A DNA stretch of 64,000 bases, from positions 1 to 64,000 of the forward strand of contig ONDV01000017.1 in assembly GCA_900316665.1 (NCBI GenBank), read 5' to 3'. Under the pieces are notes generated by a model. The model worked only from the letters and a program-made list of their open reading frames with translations, was not told the origin of the DNA and ran no database searches. Source of the DNA: an uncultured Lachnospiraceae bacterium. Lineage in GTDB: Bacteria > Bacillota > Clostridia > Lachnospirales > Lachnospiraceae. Below, one piece after another: positions 25,434 to 35,071 of this stretch. Position 1 is the stretch's first letter; each line of letters begins with the position of its first letter. Position numbers and translations under genes: made by a program.

Positions 25434-26294
25434 TCAGTTATATTCAGGTCCTGAACTTGACCCGTCCGCATAGTTAATTTCTATGCCTGGCTGGGCATTA
25501 TAGCAAAAGACACAAAACTTGATTCCGCCACCGCCGTCCTCTACTGATTCCGCCTCCATCAGCACTCCGCGCGAAAGCAGGTCGTTGCCTGTGAATATAG
25601 GCGTCACCCGGTATAAAACATGATTTCCTGTGGACTTTACATATGAAGCAATGCGGCTTTCATAAGGCTCCATGCCCTCCACATTCATATATCTTGTTCC
25701 CGTGATAAGGTTAGACTCATTCGCGTTTTCTCCAGTCAGCTGATAGCCGATAAGATGACAGCGGTTATATAAATAATGCCCCTCAACATTTTTATATTTC
25801 ACGGTATGCCAACCTGTCGGCTTTATCATACCTATCTCGCCGCGGGGACCTGTCGGCATAAGGTCTTTCCCTACCGAAGCAATGCAGGACGTGCAGCGGT
25901 TCAGGCTGTCATGATTTCCATAAGTCTCATATGAAGTACGAGCCTTGGAAAGATCCTCGCTGTTAAAATACGGATCGCCGTTATTAATTGTAACCGCCGG
26001 ACTTCCTGAAAAGGCCGGAAGACTCTCAAACTGAAAGGAGGTCTGAGCGCCTGGATCTATACCTTTCTGATCGGTATCTCCGGAATTCCCTGAAGTGCTG
26101 TTTGCATCTGCCGTAATGGATGTATTATTTTCAGTTCCGGAATTATCCCTGTTCTCTGTCTCAACAGATGAAATCTGAGAAGTCCCGGTATTGTCTGCTT
26201 TATCAGGCTTACCGTTTCCAGGATGAAATAGGGCTGCAATTATTAAAAGAGCGATCAGACCGGTCCCGCCTGTAAGACCGCGTCTCTTCTTCAT
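25434..26294 (-). CDS. Secreted DNA/RNA non-specific endonuclease
   Basis: A 286-residue exported nuclease. The N-terminus has a basic segment and hydrophobic helix (GTGLIALLIIAALFHPGNG), then a Ser/Thr/Asn-rich linker to about residue 95. The catalytic domain has NRCHLIGYQLTGE, which is the DRGH type motif with the catalytic His, followed by the metal-binding Asn in ESNLITGTRYMN and HVLYRVTPIF. It resembles streptococcal DNases of the Spd/Sda group. The ATG overlaps the sirtuin stop by 4 nt (ATGA), so it is the last gene of the galactoside operon. A transmembrane anchor rather than a cleaved signal is possible. Confidence 0.87.
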   Translation of the reverse strand: MKKRRGLTGGTGLIALLIIAALFHPGNGKPDKADNTGTSQISSVETENRDNSGTENNTSITADANSTSGNSGDTDQKGIDPGAQTSFQFESLPAFSGSPAVTINNGDPYFNSEDLSKARTSYETYGNHDSLNRCTSCIASVGKDLMPTGPRGEIGMIKPTGWHTVKYKNVEGHYLYNRCHLIGYQLTGENANESNLITGTRYMNVEGMEPYESRIASYVKSTGNHVLYRVTPIFTGNDLLSRGVLMEAESVEDGGGGIKFCVFCYNAQPGIEINYADGSSSGPEYN

Positions 26295-27058
26295 CTCCTG
26301 CCTCCGATATCAATGCCGAGAATCTCTGCAGCCTTTCTCATCACATCACCTATGTTTTCCCTGATTACAAGCGTATCAGAATTAAACGATGCATTGAGTT
26401 TGTCTCTGTTTATCACCACAGTATACTTTCCATGGAAATAATTAATGAATGAAGCTGCCGGATATACAGTGAGAGATGTTCCTCCGATTATCAGCATATC
26501 TGCTTTTTCTATGGCATTGACAGCTCCTGTCACTGCATCCTCAGGAAGCGATTCCTCATATAAAGTGATGTCAGGTCTTATAATACCTCCGCAGCTGCAG
26601 CGGGGTATTTTTTCCTTAGAATCAAAGATATAATCAGAGGGATATTTTTTCCCGCAGGACATACAATAATTTCTTAAGGCGCTGCCGTGTATCTCGTATA
26701 CGACCTTGCTTCCGGCCTTCTGATGGAGACCGTCTATATTTTGAGTGACAATAGCCTTAAGTTTTCCTGTCTCCTCCATAGCCGCAAGAAACCTGTGTGC
26801 GTCATTCGGCATAACTTTTCTTGTGTCCATTTTCTGCCTGTGAAACTCAAAATAGACTTCAGGTTCATTGATAAGACAGGAGTGGCTGAGGAGATATTCA
26901 GGCTGGTAATCCTGAAATTCCACATCTTTTGTGTTATAAAGACCATTCTTGCTGCGGAAGTCCGGTATGCCGCTCTCTGTTGACACTCCTGCCCCGCCGA
27001 AAAACACAATATCGTTTGATTCTTTTATATAATCACAGAATTTTTCTATGTCATTCAT
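26291..27058 (-). CDS. Sir2 family NAD-dependent protein deacylase
   Basis: A 255-residue sirtuin that removes acyl groups from protein lysines using NAD. It has GAGVSTESGIPDFRS, TQNIDGLHQKAG, the catalytic His in EIHGS, four zinc Cys (CMSC and CSCG), and GTSLTVYPAASF. This fits the bacterial class U/III sirtuins. The ATG at 27058 overlaps the alpha-galactosidase gene by 8 nt; the longer frame before it runs through the two hairpins at 27076-27125 and lacks conservation. Its place in a galactoside operon is unusual. Confidence 0.93.
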   Translation of the reverse strand: MNDIEKFCDYIKESNDIVFFGGAGVSTESGIPDFRSKNGLYNTKDVEFQDYQPEYLLSHSCLINEPEVYFEFHRQKMDTRKVMPNDAHRFLAAMEETGKLKAIVTQNIDGLHQKAGSKVVYEIHGSALRNYCMSCGKKYPSDYIFDSKEKIPRCSCGGIIRPDITLYEESLPEDAVTGAVNAIEKADMLIIGGTSLTVYPAASFINYFHGKYTVVINRDKLNASFNSDTLVIRENIGDVMRKAAEILGIDIGGRR

Positions 27059-29534
27059 GTCTTGCCTCATCTCTTGGAGTGGATCGAAGATCCACTCCCG
27101 GGAACGATTCCTTTGGAATCGTTCCATTTTCTGCATCTATAAAATAAAGCCGGCTGTCATTATCAGTCATTATCCTTAAGTTTTCAATACCGCATCCGCA
27201 GTAACCTTCCGTAAGCTCAAGACCTGCATACATTAAAGCATTTCCATAAAGAATCCGGTCTTCCTTCTCGTATGGGATCTTTACAAAACGAGAAATGGTT
27301 TCATGAAGAAGAGAATCCTGTCTTACATGGACCGGCAGACCCGCAGCGTTGATAAGATCGCCGAAAGTGTGAATATCAATAGAACCCGGTACATTCTTTA
27401 TATGATAAAGTCTCTCTTCATCAAGTCCTCTCGGGAAAAAATAAAGATGGGGATTTCCAGGTCTGACCCTTTTCTCTGCGACTACGGTAGCTGCCTCTTT
27501 CCCGTCATGCGATACCACTGTCCAGGTGATCACATTGTCAGGCCCTGGATCAGTGAACGGATTATTACCTGATACCCTTCCCTCTGCAAGGCCGGGATCT
27601 GTTCTATACAGCTGACCGAACTGGAAAAGCTGACGTTTCTTCTTATATAAGGCTATGCCCTCCTTCAGTCTCTCCTTATCATTTTTATTCATATCCATTA
27701 TGTTCATCTCTATTCCAAGCGACGAAAAGAATGCTATGTTCATCCTGGTATCGAGTGAGGAGACCCGAAGATCCTGATGAGAAGGCGAAGATGATATATG
27801 CGCCGTATAAGAGATCTGGGGATAACCGTAACTCAGACCTGTCTGTATATCGACTCTTGACATTGGATCAGTATTATCGGACGCCCAGATCTGATCAAAA
27901 TAAGAAAGAGCTCCGAGATCAAACCTGCAGCCACCGGAAGCGCAGCCTTCCCATAAGATCTCAGGAAAAGCTTTTTTCAGTTCTCTTATCATTCTATAGA
28001 ATCCGAGGATATAGCGGTGGGCGCACTCCCCCTGCCTGTCAGGTTTAAGATAGGGAGAATAGACATCGGACATTATCCTGTTCATGTCCCACTTTACATA
28101 TTCTATCCTTGCGGAATCAAGAAGCGACGTGATCTTTGAGATCATGTAATCCGTGACTTGGGGGTTTGCAAGGTCCAGAAATCTCTCATTTCTTCCTTCG
28201 GAATGGTTCATGCCGGGGATTGCCATCGACCAGTCAGGATGAGCCCTGAAAAGATCTGAATCTACACTTATCATCTCAGGTTCGATCCAGATGCCAAACT
28301 TCATGCCGATTTCATGAACCCTGTCGCTCAGTCGTTTTAGTCCTCCCGGCAGCTTTTTCTTGTCAAAAGTCCAGTCGCCAAGAGCTTTTTTATCATCAGT
28401 TCTGCCGGAAAACCAGCCGTCATCCATGACGAGTATCTCCGCACCAATCTCTTTTCCGGCACGTGCCAGAGACAAAAGTTTTTTCTCATTGATATTAAAA
28501 TAGAATGTCTCCCAGCTGTTCAAGATCACAGGTCTGTTTTTATCACGCCAGTATCCCCTCATCACATGCTTTTTTACAAAATAATGCATGCAGACGGAAA
28601 GACCGTTATAACCTTTGTCGGAAAAAGAAAAGACCATCTCCGGCGTCTCGAAGCTCTCGCCGGGCGACAGAGTAAAGCGAAAACCCAAAGGATTTATCCC
28701 TGAGAGCACCCTTGTCTTTCCAAACTGATTCACATCAAATGATTCATAAAAATTGCCGGAATATATGAGATTAAACCCATATACAGCACCCCTGTCCTCG
28801 TCAGTTCCCGGAACTGACATCATGATAAAGGGATTTGATCTGTTTGAAGATACTCCGGCAGAGCTCGAATTAATAAAACGTCCGCCTGTCAGGATATTCT
28901 CGGTTTTCTCCATCTCATGGACCCATCCGCCATGGAAAGATATGATTTTGTACCCTGACGATGGGAAATCCAGCGCAGCGGAAAGAGCCCTGTCAAGATA
29001 TATGTCATTTTCACTGTTGTTTACTATCAAAGAGTACCGGCTTATCACATCGCACTCAAAATAAACAATATAAAAAAGAGAAAGGCTTATGCCATGATTT
29101 CTGTCAAATAGATCCACTTTTAAAACTTCAGCATCATCTCCGTAGGAATGAGGAAGTTCAGAATCAGGACAAGACCATTTGCTGATTTCAAAAGACTTGA
29201 AAACAAAATCAAGAGTCCTTGATCCGTCAGCTGACTCAATAATGAACTGTGGATCTCTGATGTCTCCCTTGCCGGCTGCTGATGTCTCAAGCATTATGTC
29301 CTCAAGCGCGATCTCCGGGTGATCCCTGTCATAAGAGACGGCATTTCCAAATGTTGAAATATGATGGGGAGCTATATCAGAAGAGCCGGAAATACTTATC
29401 CTTCTGCCATAATAGAGATGCTCCAGCTGTCCCGTGGGAAGCGTCCTGAAGATATAGGAAGTATGCTCGGTATTTATGGAAAACGTGAGAGTTTTATCTC
29501 CATCATTTTCTTCAGATTTAATTACTTTTATCAT
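27051..29534 (-). CDS. Alpha-galactosidase, GH36
   Basis: The enzyme hydrolyses alpha-1,6-galactosides such as melibiose and raffinose. The 827-residue protein has the N-terminal beta-supersandwich, then a TIM barrel with the nucleophile Asp in VKWDMNR, the CASGGCRFD motif and the acid/base Asp in SDNTDP. No signal peptide, so it is cytoplasmic. The last 25 residues are encoded by two perfect hairpins (27076-27125), so the extreme C-terminus looks added. It follows the GPH symporter by 3 nt and overlaps the sirtuin. Confidence 0.95.
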   Translation of the reverse strand: MIKVIKSEENDGDKTLTFSINTEHTSYIFRTLPTGQLEHLYYGRRISISGSSDIAPHHISTFGNAVSYDRDHPEIALEDIMLETSAAGKGDIRDPQFIIESADGSRTLDFVFKSFEISKWSCPDSELPHSYGDDAEVLKVDLFDRNHGISLSLFYIVYFECDVISRYSLIVNNSENDIYLDRALSAALDFPSSGYKIISFHGGWVHEMEKTENILTGGRFINSSSAGVSSNRSNPFIMMSVPGTDEDRGAVYGFNLIYSGNFYESFDVNQFGKTRVLSGINPLGFRFTLSPGESFETPEMVFSFSDKGYNGLSVCMHYFVKKHVMRGYWRDKNRPVILNSWETFYFNINEKKLLSLARAGKEIGAEILVMDDGWFSGRTDDKKALGDWTFDKKKLPGGLKRLSDRVHEIGMKFGIWIEPEMISVDSDLFRAHPDWSMAIPGMNHSEGRNERFLDLANPQVTDYMISKITSLLDSARIEYVKWDMNRIMSDVYSPYLKPDRQGECAHRYILGFYRMIRELKKAFPEILWEGCASGGCRFDLGALSYFDQIWASDNTDPMSRVDIQTGLSYGYPQISYTAHISSSPSHQDLRVSSLDTRMNIAFFSSLGIEMNIMDMNKNDKERLKEGIALYKKKRQLFQFGQLYRTDPGLAEGRVSGNNPFTDPGPDNVITWTVVSHDGKEAATVVAEKRVRPGNPHLYFFPRGLDEERLYHIKNVPGSIDIHTFGDLINAAGLPVHVRQDSLLHETISRFVKIPYEKEDRILYGNALMYAGLELTEGYCGCGIENLRIMTDNDSRLYFIDAENGTIPKESFPGVDLRSTPRDEARHE
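27076..27125. repeat. Two tandem perfect hairpins at the 3' end of the alpha-galactosidase gene
   Basis: GGAGTGGATC-GAA-GATCCACTCC (27076-27098, 10-bp stem) and GGAACGATTCC-TTT-GGAATCGTTCC (27101-27125, 11-bp stem) stand two bases apart within the coding sequence, just before the sirtuin start. Both are perfect with three-base loops and no U-run follows. The downstream 54131-54155 hairpin has the same form. Seen directly; role unknown. Confidence 0.85.
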
Positions 29535-29537
29535 AAA

Positions 29538-30944
29538 TTACCCTTTATGGTGTTTTTCCTCAAGTGCTTTTGATATTTCATCCATTTTCTTGTCATCAAG
29601 CTTATAAAGAGCCTTATATGATATCAGCCCGATAATAAGAAGTATGACTGACGGAATGGTCATGAATAATCTGAGATTACTGATGGTTGATGCAGTCTGT
29701 ACGGCGCCGTCTCCCGTATTCAAACCAATGAATTTAATTATTACACCAGCAAGGGCAACAGCTATTCCTGACGCCAGCTTTACAGTAAATGTCTGCATGG
29801 AAAATATCACAGACTCATCTCTCGATCCGTTTTTGTATTCTCCGTAATCAACGGAATCCGACAAAAATATTGTCATTATTACATTTAAGATTCCATATCC
29901 TGCATATACCATTATACCCGGCAGGCAGAGAATCTGCCATCTGGAACTTGTATATACCCCTATATATGCCATGATGAGAATCGTGACAAATCCGGCTATC
30001 TGAAGAACAAAGCCGAAAAGATAGAGGGAATTCTTTGAAAATCTGCGACGGAGAAGCGGTATCACCATCATCATTATGACTTGACCAAGAAATGCAGCTG
30101 CCGTAAAGATTGAATAAGCGCCGGCATTTTTGACATCGAACTGGAAGAAATAAAGAAGCAGATTTCCGCAGATATTGAGGGAAGTATAGACGCAGATTAT
30201 AGATAAAACCACAGTCATGGCCTGATCATTCTTAAAGAGAGCCTTGAACATATCTCCGACTCCCTGGGTCTCTGTCTCATAAGCAGACTTCTCGGATACG
30301 GATAATGTCATGATGATCTCGGATATCACGAATACTGCTGCTATAATAATTGCCCATGCTATGTATCCGCTTCTCCATTCCGAATAATTTCCGCTTGCTA
30401 TCCTCTTTCCGGCAATCAGTCCTGAAAGGATGGGAACTACCGTATTTGTAAGTACGGTAGGTATGGCATCGCCGATTCCGGAACAGGTTCTCGCTATGGA
30501 TGTAAGATTTTCCCGATCTCTTCCCGGCACGGTCACGGCAGGAATCATAGACCAGAAAGGTATATCCATAAATGTATAAGTCACTCCCCAGAGTACATAG
30601 AAGACGGCAAGCCATGTCTTCATCGGAGCTCCGGAAGGGCTCCATGAGGCAGGAACGGCAAAGAGCGCATAAATTACAAAAGCATTCAAAACTGTTCCTG
30701 ACAGGATCCACGGGCGAAACCTGCCCCATCTGCTCCTGGTCTTTGCTACTATTATGCCCATGATAGGATCATTAAAAGCATCGAAAACCCTCGCTCCCAT
30801 CATGACAATGCCGATGAATACGCTGTCCATTTTCAAGACGACATTATAATAATTCAAAAGGTAAGTCGCGATCAGCATATATACCACGTCTTTACCGAAT
30901 GCCCCGAATCCAAATGCCGCCTTCTGTTTTCCTGTAATCTCCAT
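29538..30944 (-). CDS. GPH-family glycoside/cation symporter (MFS)
   Basis: A 468-residue, 12-helix transporter of the glycoside-pentoside-hexuronide:cation symporter family (MelB/LacS group). Visible motifs are FGFGAFGKDVVY at the start, DAFNDPIMGIIVAKTRSRWGR with the cation-site Asp residues, and WGVTYTFMDIPFWSM. It lacks the phosphotransferase-like C-terminal domain of LacS. Between the two galactosidases it most likely imports galacto-oligosaccharides. Its ribosome binding site (AAAGGGG) is nearly identical to that of the next upstream gene. Confidence 0.92.
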   Translation of the reverse strand: MEITGKQKAAFGFGAFGKDVVYMLIATYLLNYYNVVLKMDSVFIGIVMMGARVFDAFNDPIMGIIVAKTRSRWGRFRPWILSGTVLNAFVIYALFAVPASWSPSGAPMKTWLAVFYVLWGVTYTFMDIPFWSMIPAVTVPGRDRENLTSIARTCSGIGDAIPTVLTNTVVPILSGLIAGKRIASGNYSEWRSGYIAWAIIIAAVFVISEIIMTLSVSEKSAYETETQGVGDMFKALFKNDQAMTVVLSIICVYTSLNICGNLLLYFFQFDVKNAGAYSIFTAAAFLGQVIMMMVIPLLRRRFSKNSLYLFGFVLQIAGFVTILIMAYIGVYTSSRWQILCLPGIMVYAGYGILNVIMTIFLSDSVDYGEYKNGSRDESVIFSMQTFTVKLASGIAVALAGVIIKFIGLNTGDGAVQTASTISNLRLFMTIPSVILLIIGLISYKALYKLDDKKMDEISKALEEKHHKG

Positions 30945-30984
30945 ATTTTTACCCCTTTCATAAAAATCAGCCGATAGCTGTCTT

Positions 30985-32460
30985 TTATTTCTTTTCCCCG
31001 GTTACATTGCCGCGAAGCTTCATGGCAGTATTAATAACCTTATAAGCTCCGTCATAAAGACCCGTAGAATTATTGCTGATAATATCGTCACACATCATCT
31101 TTATCAAAGTCTTATCTTCCATGAGAAGCTTTATCATCTGAAGGATATGCGGAATATCTCTGCATTCTATAGTGCCGTCGCCCATCTCAGCAGAATGAAT
31201 AGCTCCCCACATCTCATGTTTTCCGACCCTCTTTATAAAAAGTTTCGGCACAGGATAAAAAGCCAGTTCAGAAGGCTTTGTGACAAGGACATCAGCGCTT
31301 CTCATGAGAAGATTCGTAATATATACGGCTTCAAAAATATCCGAGTGACAGAAGCTGTGAACGCCGCGCACCTTGTTATCCAAAGCGTATGACGCGAATT
31401 CAGCCGATTCGGAGAAATCATCGAAGTGTTCCTCGGATAATTCCTTTAATCCGTCTATCTTTGATACAAGATCATCCCAGACATTCCTGTAATCACCCAC
31501 ATTCACATATAAGACCGCTTTCTCATCCCTTATGAATGGCAGAAGATACTTGATTATGGCTTGGAAAATATCCTCCTGGGCGCCCGCGCCGCCTATGGAG
31601 AGGAGAAAACGGACAGGCTCCGATGAAGCCCTCCTTCTCATTCTCATAGCGCAGTCATTCTCAATATTCGATACCAGTTCATGATCTATATAATGACCTG
31701 TGTAAACCAGTGAGTCTGACGGCATGGGATTTAATATACGATCTTTGTCCATACCATTTAATGTACGATAACCCCAGTAGGCGTTTTTTGTCTGTACGGT
31801 ATGGACAGCTCCCTCGGCAAGATGCAAAGCCATTGGCCAGTTATCAGGAATCGCATTTACAACATACCTCATTCCCGCATGAAGTGCAGCCTGAGATGGC
31901 CATACATGGGTGCCGATGAAGGGAATGTCTTTGGGAATGTTACGAAACACCGCAGTCATAAGACTTGAATTTTCCTGGTCGCAGGCATTATATGAAAGTT
32001 TCCTAAAGCCTTCGTAATTCAGAGGTTCCCATATAAGCTTATTGAATAAGGCGTTTTTAGAAAGCCTGGATCCCTTTGAATAAAGATCGTTCTGATAAGA
32101 AATGACTTTGGTGCCGGTCGTCTCCGGATAAGAATTAAGGTCAAGCCAGTAAGGCGTATATCCCATGGAGTGAGCGGCAGATGCCATAGCCATTGAGATC
32201 CTGTAATGGCCGAATCCCATCCTTATGTTTCCGACTATTATTCCATTTTCTCTGTCAAAAACAGACCTGCCTTTGCCTATCCTTATATCCTCTATTCCGA
32301 TTATATCACCGAGGACTTTATTTTTCCTGATGAAAAGAGGATAATCATTGCTGCTGTCGTCGCCAAATTTTTCAATGTATTTTTTCTTTGATCTTAGAGC
32401 CTTTTTGCGGACTCCCGGCGGCATTTCATTTCCAAAAATAAATTCTGACTTACTACCCAT
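30985..32460 (-). CDS. GT-B-like protein of unknown function in galactoside operon
   Basis: A 491-residue protein not assigned to a named family. Residues about 75-105 read NIRMGFGHYRISMAMASAA, similar to the glycine-rich GHxRxxxAxA loop of MurG and MGDG-synthase type GT-B glycosyltransferases; later RFLLSIGGAGAQEDIF and VLVTKPSELAFYPVPKLF match the acceptor-donor hinge and the nucleotide-sugar loop of such enzymes. It is a plausible glycosyltransferase or a non-catalytic relative, which is inference. The ATG at 32460 has AAAGGGG 8 nt upstream. It lies between lacZ and the symporter gene. Confidence 0.7.
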   Translation of the reverse strand: MGSKSEFIFGNEMPPGVRKKALRSKKKYIEKFGDDSSNDYPLFIRKNKVLGDIIGIEDIRIGKGRSVFDRENGIIVGNIRMGFGHYRISMAMASAAHSMGYTPYWLDLNSYPETTGTKVISYQNDLYSKGSRLSKNALFNKLIWEPLNYEGFRKLSYNACDQENSSLMTAVFRNIPKDIPFIGTHVWPSQAALHAGMRYVVNAIPDNWPMALHLAEGAVHTVQTKNAYWGYRTLNGMDKDRILNPMPSDSLVYTGHYIDHELVSNIENDCAMRMRRRASSEPVRFLLSIGGAGAQEDIFQAIIKYLLPFIRDEKAVLYVNVGDYRNVWDDLVSKIDGLKELSEEHFDDFSESAEFASYALDNKVRGVHSFCHSDIFEAVYITNLLMRSADVLVTKPSELAFYPVPKLFIKRVGKHEMWGAIHSAEMGDGTIECRDIPHILQMIKLLMEDKTLIKMMCDDIISNNSTGLYDGAYKVINTAMKLRGNVTGEKK

Positions 32461-32540
32461 AAAATTTACCCCTTTCATAATCAGGAAACCCAAATTCGAT
32501 TTTGAGTTTCCGTTAAGGCAAAAAAGCCCCTTTGTTTAAA

Positions 32541-32574
32541 AAGAAAAAATATATAAGAGACATTTGTATCTCTT
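32541..32574 (-). terminator. Weak hairpin and U-rich tract after lacZ
   Basis: Right after the lacZ stop the minus strand has AAGAGA and TCTCTT (6 bp, 8-nt loop) followed by an AT tract rich in U. It may attenuate rather than end transcription, since genes of the same pathway follow. A second imperfect hairpin (32484-32511, arms GGAAAC/GTTTCC) lies before the next gene. Confidence 0.4.
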
Positions 32575-32575
32575 T

Positions 32576-35071
32576 TTAATCAGCCTCTACATTAAGCCTT
32601 ATTCTTACCGGCTTTGCGTCTCCGGTTCCTATCCTTATTTCCGCTTTTCCTGAGCGTCCCTGACTCTTTACGATTATTCCGGTCTGCCCGCCCTGAAAAG
32701 ATACTGTCTTCGGTCCTGCCAGGCTTATGGGACCGGACAATCTGATTCTCAAAGGTTCATTATAATATGGCAGGACATTTCCATATTCATCGACTGCCCT
32801 TATTCTTATCAAAGCCGCATCGCATGTATGCTTCTCCTTAAGAGAATCTGATGATATGTCGTAGTCAATTCTGACAGCTGAAACAGGACCCTTTATTACA
32901 GTCTTTACAACCTTGCCGTCTTTTACTGCCTCAAATCTGTAAATGCTTGCCGCCTGACCCCAGTTACCGATATATTTCTGATAAAGTCCTACTATATCAG
33001 ACACTTTCATCCGATAAAAGATCATGAGCTGTAATGCGGCGCCAAGCATGGCAGCATTAAAATTCCCTTCATATATCGTCCAGCCGTTAAGGACTGTCTT
33101 TAAAAGATCCGACTGCCTTCTTCCCATATTCTCGTATTTAATGAGCCTGTCGCCTATGTAATCATCCACCAGAACCGGTCCATGCTTCAGATTCTTAAAA
33201 CCCGAATCTAACGGATGATATTCCTTCAGAAGGTCATCTCCCGAATACATTCTGACCGAATCGGCATTTGATATAATGTAGATCCTGCCCCGGCTGGATT
33301 TGGGATGTTCTCCTATATCCATTGTGGATGTGACATATAAGATATCAGAAGACGAACCTTCAGCAGCATATACATATGCGGCAGGCTTTGGATTTCTGAA
33401 CATATCCATTACGCCGTGATAACAGATCCGATCACCTGATCCGAAATCCTTATGGGTATTGTAATCAAACATACACCAGCCGAAAGAACCTGTAATGTCC
33501 TTCTCTCCGGCAACGGCATCAAGGACAGTCGCGTGCCTCATGGCATGCTCCGTTCTCTTTATCTCGTCATCATACATCCTGCATGGAAACATATGACCGT
33601 TATACTCAGTGATAAGATAAGGCTTCTTCATGTCATTCGTGACTTTTCTCTTGGGAAGGCATCCCCTGCCTGTCCCGTCAAAAGAAAAATCATTATAAGT
33701 CATGACATCTTCCTGAATGATCGTATGACCGTCAGCCTTGTCTGCTCTCACACCTCCTGTCTGCCTGAAAGGATCAAGGATATGTGACAGGGCATTTGTT
33801 CTGGCATAGAATTCATTATCATCCTTTGATTCGTTGATACGCACGCCCCAGAGAATGATAGATGGATGATTTCTGTATTGAGTGATCATCTCGTATTCAT
33901 TCAAAAGAGCCTGATCTTTCCAGTTTACATCACCGATATGCTGCCAGCCCGGCATCTCTGTGAATACTAAAAGCCCTCTTTTATCACATTCATCAAAGAA
34001 AGCCTGAGAATCAGGATAGTGACTGGTCCTTACCGCATTCACTGAAAGCTCATCCTTAAGTATCTTTGCATCAAATCTGTCAATGCTTTCATTAGCAGCA
34101 TAGCCGATATAAGGATATGACTGGTGTCTGTTCAGTCCGCGTATCTTTACAATTCTTCCATTCAGCCTGAAACCGTCAGATTTAAATTCTCTTTTAAGGA
34201 ACCCTATTCTCTGCGTATATTTATCAACAACCTTGTCATTAATAAGAAGCTCGGTAAAGAGCCTGTATCTGTTAGGTGATTCTATATCCCAGAGTTTTAT
34301 GGAATTCACGGGAGCGTCAATGGATATCCGTCTCTCTAATCTTTTCCCATATACAAAAGATCCAAGATCCAAATCCGAGAGTACGTCGCCCGGCTCCAGC
34401 TTTCTTTCAAATATGACATCCGAACCCAGCCGCTGTCTTATGCTTATTTTCCCTTTGCATAAAAGCTTGAATGCACTCTTTGTAAGAGTAATGACTGATT
34501 TGATATGTCCATTGACTTTTAAATTCTTTATCTCATCTGCCGTCATGCCGCAGGTATCAGCATCAAGAGGCTCGGCAATGGCATAGATGTCTTCGATAGC
34601 TTTCTTGTCGGTGATATCAATGCATACGTCTCTATAAAGTCCTCCGTATGTCATGTAATCTATGACATATCCGAAAGGAGGCTGATTCAGATTTTCTTTC
34701 GAATCAAGCTTTACCGTGATGAGATTAGATCCGTCCTTCTTGAGCCTGCCGGTAAGATCGATAGAGAAAGCTGTATATCCGCATGAGTGTACAGTCATTT
34801 CATCGCCGTTTAAATAGACACTTGCCCTGTGAGCCGCGCCAAAAAATGTAAGTATTATTCTCATTCCGGCCCATTCGGGCTTCATGTCTATCGTATGCTG
34901 ATAGCAGGATGTCTTCTGATAAGATATCTCGTCAAAATAATGAAACGGAGTGTTTGAAACAGTATGTGGCAGATCCACGGTCATACCATCAGTCATTTTA
35001 TTCGTTATATCCGATTCGCTGAACGAATCGCGGTACAGCCAGTCTCTGTCCAGCCATACTCTTTCTCTCAT
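32576..35071 (-). CDS. Beta-galactosidase, GH2
   Basis: An 831-residue glycoside hydrolase family 2 enzyme: N-terminal sugar-binding jelly roll (1-180), immunoglobulin-like domain, TIM barrel with the RTSHYP motif, acid/base Glu in GVRINES and nucleophile Glu in LITEYNGH, then C-terminal beta-sandwich and Big-like domains (from about 590). No signal peptide. Beta-galactosidase is preferred from the galactoside neighbours; beta-glucuronidase or other GH2 activities cannot be excluded. Its start overlaps the TetR gene by 4 nt. Confidence 0.9.
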   Translation of the reverse strand: MRERVWLDRDWLYRDSFSESDITNKMTDGMTVDLPHTVSNTPFHYFDEISYQKTSCYQHTIDMKPEWAGMRIILTFFGAAHRASVYLNGDEMTVHSCGYTAFSIDLTGRLKKDGSNLITVKLDSKENLNQPPFGYVIDYMTYGGLYRDVCIDITDKKAIEDIYAIAEPLDADTCGMTADEIKNLKVNGHIKSVITLTKSAFKLLCKGKISIRQRLGSDVIFERKLEPGDVLSDLDLGSFVYGKRLERRISIDAPVNSIKLWDIESPNRYRLFTELLINDKVVDKYTQRIGFLKREFKSDGFRLNGRIVKIRGLNRHQSYPYIGYAANESIDRFDAKILKDELSVNAVRTSHYPDSQAFFDECDKRGLLVFTEMPGWQHIGDVNWKDQALLNEYEMITQYRNHPSIILWGVRINESKDDNEFYARTNALSHILDPFRQTGGVRADKADGHTIIQEDVMTYNDFSFDGTGRGCLPKRKVTNDMKKPYLITEYNGHMFPCRMYDDEIKRTEHAMRHATVLDAVAGEKDITGSFGWCMFDYNTHKDFGSGDRICYHGVMDMFRNPKPAAYVYAAEGSSSDILYVTSTMDIGEHPKSSRGRIYIISNADSVRMYSGDDLLKEYHPLDSGFKNLKHGPVLVDDYIGDRLIKYENMGRRQSDLLKTVLNGWTIYEGNFNAAMLGAALQLMIFYRMKVSDIVGLYQKYIGNWGQAASIYRFEAVKDGKVVKTVIKGPVSAVRIDYDISSDSLKEKHTCDAALIRIRAVDEYGNVLPYYNEPLRIRLSGPISLAGPKTVSFQGGQTGIIVKSQGRSGKAEIRIGTGDAKPVRIRLNVEAD

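Noticed and set aside
27059-27136. N-terminal extension of the sirtuin
   Set aside because: It reads through the two hairpins in another frame than the alpha-galactosidase and has no sirtuin similarity.
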